A stretch of 6,266 nt of DNA from assembly GCA_051002015.1 (NCBI GenBank), contig JBPCMS010000099.1:1-6266 (forward strand). Direction: 5' to 3'. Below, piece by piece: positions 1 to 5,301 of this stretch. The notes beneath the pieces were generated by a model, which saw only the letters and a program-made list of their open reading frames with translations, did not search any database and had not been told where the DNA came from. The position numbers and the translations under genes are program-made. How positions within the stretch are numbered: the stretch's first letter is position 1; every line of letters begins with the position of its first letter. The DNA comes from JACDBE01 sp051002015 (lineage in GTDB: Bacteria > Actinomycetota > Acidimicrobiia > Spongiisociales > UBA5794).

Positions 1-31
1 GCACCTCACCCCCTCGTGGGTTGCCGCGCAT

Positions 32-104
32 TCCGGGGTAGCTCAACTGGCAGAGCATCGGACTGTTAATCCGCAGGTTGTGGGTTCGAGTCCCACCCCC
101 GGAG
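32..104 (+). tRNA. tRNA-Asn, anticodon GTT
   Basis: The sequence folds as a complete 73-base cloverleaf. The acceptor stem TCCGGGG (32-38) pairs with CCCCGGA (97-103), with G104 as discriminator base. The D-arm is GCTC/GAGC, and the anticodon loop CTGTTAA places GTT at 65-67, which reads Asn codons. The T-arm is GTGGG-TTCGAGT-CCCAC (80-96). The only oddity is a T/C mismatch at the top of the anticodon stem (58 against 74). The 3' CCA is not encoded; the next bases are CCT. An integrase relic abuts the 3' end, so this tRNA probably served as an integration target. Confidence 0.96.
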
Positions 105-106
105 CC

Positions 107-700
107 TCCCCGAAACCCTTGCTCGTCGAGGGTTTCGGTGCGTCCGAGGCGGTAGCGAAACCACATCGCCAGAACGTTTGGACCGCGTGTGGGCCGCGGG
201 GAGCCGCCGGCGAACCGCTCGGCGAGGGCGTCGGCTAGGGCTTCGTAGAGGTGTCCGTAGAGGTCGAGCGTCATCGCTGCGGAGGCGTGGCCGAGCTGGG
301 CGTTGAGCAGCGTTGATGCTGGCGCCGGAGGAGATCATCAGCGACGCCGCCGTGTGGCGCAAGTCGTGGATGCGCAGCCCGGGATCGATGCCGGCGGTGT
401 CGAGCGCCGGTACTCACACGTTGCGACGAAAGTTCGAAGCACGCAGCCGCCCGCCCTGTGGCGCCGTACACACGAGACCGTCCGTATCTCGGCCGTCGAG
501 ATGCTCGCCGAAGCGTTCGGCGAGCTACGACGGCATCACGACGGTTCTGGTTCGGTGTGACTTGGGTGTCCCGAACACGAGTCGGCCGCGAACCTCCGTG
601 GCGGCTTCCGAGACGGTGATCCTGCGCCGGAGGGGATGTATCGCAGACGACCTGAGGGCGACGAGTTCGCGCCGGCGGCTGATCCTACTCCGTCTACGCC
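107..700 (-). pseudogene. Decayed tyrosine (phage-type) integrase, C-terminal part
   Basis: Translated on the minus strand, this stretch gives ordered pieces of an actinobacterial tyrosine recombinase catalytic domain. They are ELVALRSS, RRRITVSEAATEV, GRLVFGTPKSHRTRTVVMPS, LAERFGEHLDGRDTDGLV, GIDPGLRIHDLRHTAASL, and after a frameshift QLGHASAAMTLDLYGHLYEA. The HxLRH box, the LGH His and the catalytic Tyr (codon 259-257) are all present. The gene is dead. A TAG lies at 527-525, and a TGA lies at 416-414 where the family usually has Trp (TGG to TGA would be one change). One extra base in the GGG run at 298-300 shifts the frame between AQR and QLGH. The first catalytic Arg region reads SRRREL instead of the usual xRWGEL. 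Everything N-terminal of about base 700 is missing and is replaced by the 3' end of the neighbouring gene. Both ends are approximate. The C-terminus runs towards tRNA-Asn, the usual arrangement of an integrase beside its attachment tRNA. Confidence 0.85.
110..138. repeat. 10-bp inverted repeat downstream of tRNA-Asn
   Basis: CCGAAACCCT (110-119) is perfectly repeated in inverse as AGGGTTTCGG (129-138) around a 9-base loop. It starts 5 bases after the tRNA end. It could be a transcript terminator or processing hairpin for the tRNA, although no T-run follows. It could also be part of an attachment-site arm, because the integrase relic's reading frame runs across it. The pairing is certain; the role is not. 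Confidence 0.6.
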
Positions 701-1248
701 GCCACCGGCGTGGGCCGGCGCGGGGAGCCACCGGCCCTCGTCACCGCTCGGAGATGGCAGGGCCGACGAGGCCAGCTTCCCTCGAGGAAGCGAGCACGGT
801 CGGCGTCGGCGACCACCCGGTAGTCGAAGCTCCCTGGGACCACCCAGGGTGCCAGAACCACCCGGACCGTCTCCACGGAGGTCGTCGCCGACTCCGCTCC
901 GTCCCATTGGTAGATGCCGCGGGAGACGCCGGTCTCCTCGTCGGTCATCCACAGCTTGGAGCAGAACCCGTCGTGGCCGGCGACGAGCGGCGTGTTGGAG
1001 AGCGACTCGAACCTGAAGGCGGCATGTGCCCAACGGCGGTGGCCCAGGAGCCGGAGCCGGAACCGCACCACGAGCACGGCCGGATCGGCGGAGGGGGCGG
1101 CGCGCATCACCGTCTCCCGGTACACCCGGGAGGTGGTGCCGTCGGCGAAGCGGACCCGCCGGCAGACGTGGGTGGACGGCATCGCCAGGCGCGACCCCAG
1201 CAGCGTCCGGCCCGTGCCCATCAGGCTGCGCAACTCGGCCGCCGTCAC
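694..1248 (-). CDS. Unrecognised protein with conserved-looking core
   Basis: This is an open frame of 184 residues from a GTG start. I cannot name the family with confidence. The composition is that of a real protein rather than a shadow frame. It has regular strand-like hydrophobic runs (PAVLVVRFRLRLLG), aromatic-rich motifs (FRFESLSNTPLVAG, FCSKLWMTDEE, GIYQWDG), and a late segment VLAPWVVPGSFDYRVV. The pattern resembles a small soluble alpha+beta protein. There is no signal peptide, no membrane segment and no recognisable catalytic motif. The last 25 or so residues (from about WPRRPCHL) are Arg/Pro-rich and probably not native, because they run into the integrase relic; the stop at 696-694 lies inside the region where that relic begins. 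No clear Shine-Dalgarno precedes the GTG. An ATG 9 codons further in, or one at MPSTHV, may be the true start. It lies downstream of a terminator, so it should have its own promoter, but I could not identify one. Confidence 0.6.
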   Translation of the reverse strand: MTAAELRSLMGTGRTLLGSRLAMPSTHVCRRVRFADGTTSRVYRETVMRAAPSADPAVLVVRFRLRLLGHRRWAHAAFRFESLSNTPLVAGHDGFCSKLWMTDEETGVSRGIYQWDGAESATTSVETVRVVLAPWVVPGSFDYRVVADADRARFLEGSWPRRPCHLRAVTRAGGSPRRPTPVAA

Positions 1249-1402
1249 CGCAGAAACGTGTCAACGCTCCCGCTCCTGTCGTCGCGTCCCTCAACGATCA
1301 CACGCACCAAAGGGACGGCGAAGGGGCGGAGGTCCCGAGTCGGCAGGCCAGAAGCATGACCCGTCGATCCCCAAGTCAGCTGCGCCGCACCCTCCGCTCA
1401 CC

Positions 1403-1436
1403 GAGAAGCCCCCGGAACCACTCCCGGGGGTTTCTC
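1403..1436 (-). terminator. Hairpin terminator after the M15 peptidase gene
   Basis: The arms GAGAAGCCCCCGG (1403-1415) and CCGGGGGTTTCTC (1424-1436) form a 13-pair stem with a single G-T wobble and an 8-base loop. It sits 24 bases after the end of the minus-strand peptidase gene, the expected place. There is no long U-tract outside the stem, as is common in high-GC actinobacteria. The stem is symmetric and could act in both directions. Confidence 0.75.
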
Positions 1437-1459
1437 ACGATCCACGGCGTGCCTGCTGC

Positions 1460-2260
1460 TCAGCGAACCGGCAGGCTCTCCTCCGAGCGGGTGCGCCCCG
1501 ACGACCGGCGGCCACCCGACCGGTCCGGCTCGCCTTCGCCGCTCTCGGGGGATCCTCTGGTGAACGTCTCGTCCTGGTCGCGGGTCCGCCGGCCGCCGCG
1601 GCGGGGCGGTGCCGCCGGCGCGGAGTTCCGGTCGATGCGGCGGAGCAGCTTGGCGACGTTGTCCGGGCTGAAGCCCCGCGTGTAGTTGAACACGGCCCGG
1701 CCGATCGGCGACGCCTCGCGGGGCTGGGTGAGGACGTCCCGGATCGCCGCGTTGTTGCGTGCGATGGTGTTCTTGATCGCCAGGAGGTTCCTCGCCATCT
1801 CGTCCTTCAGCTCTGCATGGTTGCTGGCGATCTCCTCCCTGACGATGGCGCGGATCGTGTCGAGGTCGTCGTCGTTGAGGGGCATGGCTTCCTCCATGGG
1901 ATCGATGATGCCGGTGGCGAGCTCGTCGGGAGTGGCGCCGATCTGGAAGTGCATCGGGTCGGGCGCGGTCTCGCCCGACCAGTCGCCGCCCCACTGGAAG
2001 ACCTGGCGGCCCGAGGCGGTGACCAGCGCCTTGACCGCGTCGACGAATGCCGGCGTGAAGACCGTCGTCAACGGGGACTTCTGGGGGTTCTGGGACGGAT
2101 TGATGTCGATGGCGATCCCGAAGGCGTGCGGTGACCACTTGGTGGTGCCGCTGATGAACCGACAGCTGTAGGTTCCGCCGATCGACTCGAGGAACAGGAC
2201 GTCGTGGCGGGCGAGGACCAGGGTGAACGCCTCCCATGCCGCCACCGTCGGGGTGGCCAC
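1460..2260 (-). CDS. M15-family metallopeptidase (peptidoglycan hydrolase-like) with coiled coil and basic tail
   Basis: The product is 266 residues from a GTG start. Its N-terminal half matches the D,D-carboxypeptidase / L-Ala-D-Glu endopeptidase (M15) fold. TYSCRFISGTTKWSPHAFGI carries the SxHxxGxAxDIN signature, giving zinc ligands His45 and Asp52. QWGGDW is followed by DPMHF, giving the third ligand His104. Such enzymes cleave peptide stems of peptidoglycan and occur both as cell-wall enzymes and as phage endolysins. The C-terminal half is unusual. Residues about 133-177 form a charged heptad-like helix (TIRAIVREEIASNHAELKDE). The last 55 residues are rich in Arg, Ser, Gly and Glu and probably disordered. 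There is no signal peptide. The GTG is the first possible start after an in-frame TAG four codons upstream. The reading frame before that TAG still looks like protein, so the N-terminus may be truncated. The only purine-rich site, GGGGAGG, is about 14 bases upstream and lies in a hairpin. A 13-pair terminator follows the gene. Confidence 0.75.
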   Translation of the reverse strand: MATPTVAAWEAFTLVLARHDVLFLESIGGTYSCRFISGTTKWSPHAFGIAIDINPSQNPQKSPLTTVFTPAFVDAVKALVTASGRQVFQWGGDWSGETAPDPMHFQIGATPDELATGIIDPMEEAMPLNDDDLDTIRAIVREEIASNHAELKDEMARNLLAIKNTIARNNAAIRDVLTQPREASPIGRAVFNYTRGFSPDNVAKLLRRIDRNSAPAAPPRRGGRRTRDQDETFTRGSPESGEGEPDRSGGRRSSGRTRSEESLPVR

Positions 2261-2262
2261 GA

Positions 2263-2279
2263 GGAGGTTCTACACCTCC
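2263..2279. repeat. Small hairpin covering the TAG and SD-like site before the peptidase
   Basis: GGAGGT (2263-2268) and ACCTCC (2274-2279) form a perfect 6-bp inverted repeat with a 5-base loop. In the minus-strand transcript one arm is the only GGAGG sequence near the peptidase GTG, and the loop holds the upstream in-frame TAG (2272-2270). If formed, it would hide the ribosome site. It may equally be a chance consequence of a Leu-Leu coding run next to a GGAGG. Confidence 0.4.
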
Positions 2280-2615
2280 CCGTTGCCGGGGAACGCCACC
2301 CGGGTCATCGTCGAGCTGTCGCACCGGAAGTCGGCGTAGGCCACCGTGACGGTGTCGTTGCGATGACCGAGGCGTTGCGGTGGGCCAGCGACAGCACGCC
2401 GACCTCTCCGAAGAAATCGCCAGGACCGAGGTCGACGACATGCCTGCGTCGCGGTGCACGGTGGCGTGGCCGGACAGCAGGACGAAGAACTTGGTCGGCG
2501 GGTCGCCCTGTTCGACGAGGATGTGCCCGATCGGATGCTGCTCCAACCGGCCGTCGGCGTCCCGTTGTCCAACGTCGACCGCTTCTGATTCCCGACGTCG
2601 AGCCGGGCACCGCAT
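2270..2615 (-). pseudogene. Frameshifted cyclic-nucleotide-binding domain protein
   Basis: Three minus-strand frames read in order give one CNB (Crp-type cAMP-receptor fold) domain. The first piece is GHILVEQGDPPTKFFVLLSG with ATVHRD, the second is VVDLGPGDFFGEVGVLSLAH with RNASVIATTP, and the third is VTVAYADF ending RVAFPGNGEV-stop. GPGDFFGE is the phosphate-binding-cassette region that contacts the cyclic nucleotide in this family. Restoring one G near 2446-2448 gives HRDGRHVVDLGPG, and restoring one G at the ATTP/VTVAY junction gives TTPVTVAYADF. Both match the usual family pattern, so each break looks like a single-base deletion. A further shift near the GTPTA segment is possible at the N-terminus. 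The start is uncertain: the ATG at 2615-2613 is in the first frame but has no Shine-Dalgarno, and that frame stays open to 2714. No DNA-binding helix-turn-helix is visible, so it may have been a stand-alone CNB protein or a module fused to the downstream peptidase frame. The deletions could also be sequencing errors. Confidence 0.7.
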
Positions 2616-2660
2616 CGCCGAGCGGGAAACGACGACGGGGCGAGGCAGTTCGAGGGGTAC

Positions 2661-2677
2661 CTCATCGCCGCGGTGAG
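2661..2677. promoter_or_regulatory. 17-bp near-perfect palindrome upstream of the sigma gene
   Basis: CTCATCGCCGCGGTGAG is symmetric about its central C, with one T/G non-complementary pair. It lies in the divergent intergenic region, 60 bases before the sigma factor start and 46 bases before the CNB start at 2615. Size and position suit an operator for a dimeric regulator, but no binding protein can be named from the window. Confidence 0.3.
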
Positions 2678-2709
2678 CTGAGCCTGGTGTAAGGGAAGGG
2701 CCCGGCGCG

Positions 2710-2741
2710 GACACATATCATTGCGGAAAGGCTGATGTGTC
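2710..2741 (+). promoter_or_regulatory. Inverted repeat enclosing the sigma factor RBS and start codon
   Basis: GACACAT (2710-2716) is the exact reverse complement of ATGTGTC (2735-2741). A CA/TG pair inside (2719-2720 with 2733-2734) would extend the stem after a 2-base bulge. The Shine-Dalgarno GGAAAGG (2725-2731) sits in the loop and the GTG start (2737-2739) is in the 3' arm. In RNA this would limit initiation on the sigma message; in DNA it could be an operator. The symmetry is directly visible and its use is inferred. Confidence 0.4.
2725..2731 (+). promoter_or_regulatory. Ribosome binding site deciding the GTG start of the sigma factor
   Basis: GGAAAGG ends 5 bases before the GTG at 2737. 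It supports that start over the overlapping ATG at 2735, which opens a different and meaningless frame. Confidence 0.65.
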
Positions 2742-3303
2742 AAGGCCGAGCACCATCGTCCAGCAAGCAGACCGGGACCAGCGCTTCGACCCGCTGTTCC
2801 GGGCCCACCACGACGCCATCTGGCGCTACTGCCTCCGACGGCTCGGACCATCCGACGCCGATGACGCGGCGGCAGACGTCTTCGCCGTGGTGTGGCGGCG
2901 CCTCGACGAGATGCCCACAGGCGAGGCGAGCAGGGCGTGGCTTTATGGCGTCGCCTACCGGGTGGTGGGTTCCCATTACCGGAGCCGGAGGCGGCAGACC
3001 CGGCTCACCGCCCGTCTCGATGCATCAACCCGGGGTGAGGGACACCAGCTCTTCGAACCGGTCCCAAGTCACGAGGTGCAGCTCCTGCTCCGAGCGCTCG
3101 ACGGGCTGAGCCCGACCGACCGGGAACTCCTGCGGCTGTCGGTGTGGGAAGGGCTGACCCGGGACGAGATCGCCTACGTCCTCGGCATCAAGGTGAATAC
3201 GGTCGACCAGCGGCTCCACCGTGCCCGATCTCGACTGAAGGTCCGGTTCGACCGACTTGGCAGCGGGCCGGCACCCACGGAACCAGAGGAGGCTTCCGCA
3301 TGA
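2737..3303 (+). CDS. ECF-type RNA polymerase sigma factor (sigma-70 family)
   Basis: The product is 188 residues, a normal length for an extracytoplasmic-function sigma factor. The sigma-2 region spans about residues 17-87. It includes FRAHHDAIWRYCLRRL, the acidic DADDAAADVFAVVWRRL segment (equivalent to the usual DAEDLVQDTF) that contacts the core polymerase beta' coiled coil, and the RAWLYGVAYRVV helix for -10 recognition and melting. A linker leads to sigma-4 at about residues 107-167. There, LDGLSPTDRELLRLSVWEGL and the helix-turn-helix DEIAYVLGIKVNTVDQRLHR read the -35 element. There is no extra C-terminal SnoaL domain, so it is not the ECF41/SigJ architecture. The stop overlaps the next gene's ATG by 4 bases (ATGA at 3300-3303), so the two are translationally coupled. 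The downstream membrane protein is the obvious candidate for its anti-sigma factor. A weak -10-like TATCAT (2716-2721) precedes the RBS, without a convincing -35. Confidence 0.93.
   Translation: MSRPSTIVQQADRDQRFDPLFRAHHDAIWRYCLRRLGPSDADDAAADVFAVVWRRLDEMPTGEASRAWLYGVAYRVVGSHYRSRRRQTRLTARLDASTRGEGHQLFEPVPSHEVQLLLRALDGLSPTDRELLRLSVWEGLTRDEIAYVLGIKVNTVDQRLHRARSRLKVRFDRLGSGPAPTEPEEASA
3287..3292 (+). promoter_or_regulatory. Shine-Dalgarno for the membrane sensor gene
   Basis: AGGAGG lies inside the last sigma codons, 7 bases before the ATG at 3300. The reading frame is open back to 3144, but this site and the ATGA overlap fix the start at 3300. Confidence 0.8.
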
Positions 3304-5147
3304 TCGATCTCTTCGAGCGATCCGACCCGGCGCGCGGCCTCGAGCCAGGCATGGCCCGGCTCCGGTCCATGGTGAACGAAAGGGTCGGCCGATCCGCTCC
3401 GCTGCGGCCCACCCATGAACAGACGCGCCGCCCCTGGTTGATCGCCGCCGCCTCCTTCGTGGCGGTGGCTGCCATCATCGCCGTTCCCGTCGTCCTGCGT
3501 CAGCCGACCACGTCGGTGTTCGCCCCTCGGTTCGACGGGATTGCCGACCTCCCCGGGGTCGAGGCGGTGGTGCCGCTCGCGTCTGGCGGTGTGACGACCA
3601 CGGCGGTTGACGGCGACACCATCTGGGCGATGGTGGCGCTCCAGAACAATCTTCAGCGCATCTCGGCCACATCGGCTCGCATCGAGGACACCTACCCGAT
3701 CGACGCCTACGTCGAAGGGGTGGTCGTCGGCGGCGGCTACGTGTGGCTGATGAGCTACGACAACGCAGGCGAGGTGCTCCGATTCGACCCCGCCTCGGGC
3801 GTGGTTGACGCCACCATCCCGATCGGGGGTGCGCCGGGGCACTCGGTCTGGTTCAACGACAGCCTCTGGGTCGGTAACGATCTCGGTGAGCTGCACCGAA
3901 TCTCCCCGGAAGGCGAGATCGTGTCGACCGTCCCCGGCGAGCTGAAAGGCGAGGGTCTCGGCTACCTGTGGGTGAACGACCCGGCTACCGGTGTGATCTC
4001 GAGCCTCGCTGGGGACGGGACCCGTGGCGGGTTCGTGATCTCCACGGCACCCGGAGGGGGCATCCCCTACGGGAACGGTGTGCGGAGCATTGGCGCCGCG
4101 GGCGGCTACCTGTGGCTGATGGACGGCGAATACCCCTACGGCACCAACCTGTCTAGGTTCGACCCGGGTACCGGTGACCTTGTGCCGGTACGGGTGACGT
4201 ACGGCCTGCACTCGATGGTGGCGTTCGACGGGGCCTTGTGGGTGACCTCCCATACCGATCACCTGCTGATCAAGGTGGATCTGGAAACCGGGGACCTGAG
4301 CCGATACCCGTTGCCGGGGAAGCCCGGGAGCGTATTCGGGGCCGACGGATCGCTGTGGGTGACGCTGTTCCACCCCGGGGCCGTGGTACGGCTCGACCCG
4401 GCCGCGGGTCCGATCGAGGCAGGCGAGATCGCCGTGGACCGCTTGGACGGGGACGACCACCGGCTCCTCTGCACCGGCACCGACTCGGCCCAGGGCCCGA
4501 CGATCCTGCTCGAGCCCTATGACTGGATCGACTACGGGTTGTGGTCGGTGATCCAGGCGGAGCTGTCGCAGGGGGGCTACGTCGTCTGCGCCCACGGTTA
4601 CCTGCAAGGCGAGGCGACGCCGGCGCAGCGGGCCGCCGACATGGACGAGGCGCTCGTCGCCGAAGGAATCACCGGGCCGTACGTCCTGGTGGCCACCGGC
4701 GAAGGGGTCCATGCCACCCGGCTGTTCGCCGACGGGAGAGACGATGTCGCCGGCGTCGTCCTGGTCGACCCGATGGCGGTCGGGTTTCCGGCCTTCCTCG
4801 ACACGGTGCTCGGCCTCGAGGAGGACGAAGGCCACCCGCCGTGGCTCGACCTCGACCCCGCCGTGTCCGACGCCCTCGGCGGCTTCGGAGACGAGCCGCT
4901 GGTTGTCCTCCGACAGGACCCACAGGCGGTGTTCCTCAGCCAGCGGTTCATCGACGCCTTTGGAGACGAGGCGGCGGCCGAGGTGAACGCCTACTGGGAG
5001 GAGGGACTTGACTTCTACGCCCGGCTCTCGACCGACTCTCGGTCGGTGGTGGCCTTTGGGACCGGGCAGGGCATGGTCGTCTGGGACCGCCCCGACCTGG
5101 TGGTCCAGGAAGTGCTCGACATGCTTGCCCGCTTGGAGACGAGCTAG
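3300..5147 (+). CDS. Membrane-anchored beta-propeller / degenerate alpha/beta-hydrolase protein, putative anti-sigma regulator
   Basis: The product is 615 residues. Residues 1-45 are a charged cytoplasmic segment (ERSDPARGLEPGMARLRSMV) with no zinc anti-sigma HxxxCxxC motif. Residues 46-66 (WLIAAASFVAVAAIIAVPVV) form the single transmembrane helix, preceded by Arg-Arg-Pro and so oriented with the C-terminus outside. Residues about 75-395 carry seven Gly/Asp-x-[LIV]-Trp motifs with Trp at 109, 149, 190, 224, 272, 314 and 353, about 40 residues apart. This fits a seven-bladed Vgb/NHL-like propeller. Residues about 399-615 follow the alpha/beta-hydrolase order: GPTILLEP, TPAQRAADMDEALVAEGITG, PYVLVATGEG, AGVVLVDPM, EEPLVVL-like DEPLVVLRQD, and VVAFGTGQGMVVWDRPD. 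The nucleophile box GHSxG reads ATGEG (Gly467 for Ser), and the usual GSGH His is Gln590. Catalysis is therefore unlikely. It overlaps the sigma factor gene by 4 bases, so the inferred role is holding or releasing that sigma factor in response to an extracytoplasmic signal. A lipoprotein or secreted enzyme role is less likely. Confidence 0.85.
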   Translation: MIDLFERSDPARGLEPGMARLRSMVNERVGRSAPLRPTHEQTRRPWLIAAASFVAVAAIIAVPVVLRQPTTSVFAPRFDGIADLPGVEAVVPLASGGVTTTAVDGDTIWAMVALQNNLQRISATSARIEDTYPIDAYVEGVVVGGGYVWLMSYDNAGEVLRFDPASGVVDATIPIGGAPGHSVWFNDSLWVGNDLGELHRISPEGEIVSTVPGELKGEGLGYLWVNDPATGVISSLAGDGTRGGFVISTAPGGGIPYGNGVRSIGAAGGYLWLMDGEYPYGTNLSRFDPGTGDLVPVRVTYGLHSMVAFDGALWVTSHTDHLLIKVDLETGDLSRYPLPGKPGSVFGADGSLWVTLFHPGAVVRLDPAAGPIEAGEIAVDRLDGDDHRLLCTGTDSAQGPTILLEPYDWIDYGLWSVIQAELSQGGYVVCAHGYLQGEATPAQRAADMDEALVAEGITGPYVLVATGEGVHATRLFADGRDDVAGVVLVDPMAVGFPAFLDTVLGLEEDEGHPPWLDLDPAVSDALGGFGDEPLVVLRQDPQAVFLSQRFIDAFGDEAAAEVNAYWEEGLDFYARLSTDSRSVVAFGTGQGMVVWDRPDLVVQEVLDMLARLETS

Positions 5148-5187
5148 CTCGCCCTGGGCTGAGTAGGCACGCGAACTGCATGGTCGT

Positions 5188-5216
5188 TCGGCGCCCCATG
5201 GCCGGTGAGGCGCCGA
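5188..5216 (+). terminator. Possible terminator after the sigma/sensor operon
   Basis: TCGGCGCC (5188-5195) and GGCGCCGA (5209-5216) form a perfect 8-bp stem with a 13-base loop, 40 bases after the sensor stop. No T-run follows. It is the best hairpin in the 154-base gap 5148-5301. Elsewhere in that gap I see only a short palindrome over the stop codon (CGAGCTAGCTCG, 5140-5151) and a loose GGCGGGG/CCCCGCC pair (5249-5255 with 5274-5280). Confidence 0.4.
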
Positions 5217-5301
5217 GGCTGGCGACGGGGCGATGGCCGACCCGTTGGGGCGGGGTCGAACCTGCCCCATGTGCCCCGCCCGTCGAGTGGTGTAACTGGG
5301 G

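Noticed and set aside
1259..1264. TTGACA on the minus strand as a -35 element for the gene at 694-1248
   Set aside because: It is only 10 bases before the proposed start, and no -10-like hexamer lies at the right distance.
313..1359. 348-residue plus-strand open frame across the integrase relic and the unknown gene
   Set aside because: The translation is Arg/Pro/His-rich without domain motifs, while the minus strand gives recognisable integrase pieces over part of the same bases.
914..2134. 406-residue plus-strand open frame
   Set aside because: It is antisense to the unknown gene, the terminator and the peptidase. No protein-like pattern, and it runs through the terminator hairpin.
1398..2714. 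438-residue minus-strand open frame taken as one protein
   Set aside because: Only its first part (down to about 2448) carries CNB sequence. The rest is out of frame with the peptidase and is low-complexity.
5253..5270. GGTTCGA T-loop-like sequence on the minus strand suggesting a second tRNA or an att duplicate
   Set aside because: The flanking bases do not form a T-stem, no cloverleaf can be built, and similarity to the tRNA-Asn 3' end is limited to the generic loop.
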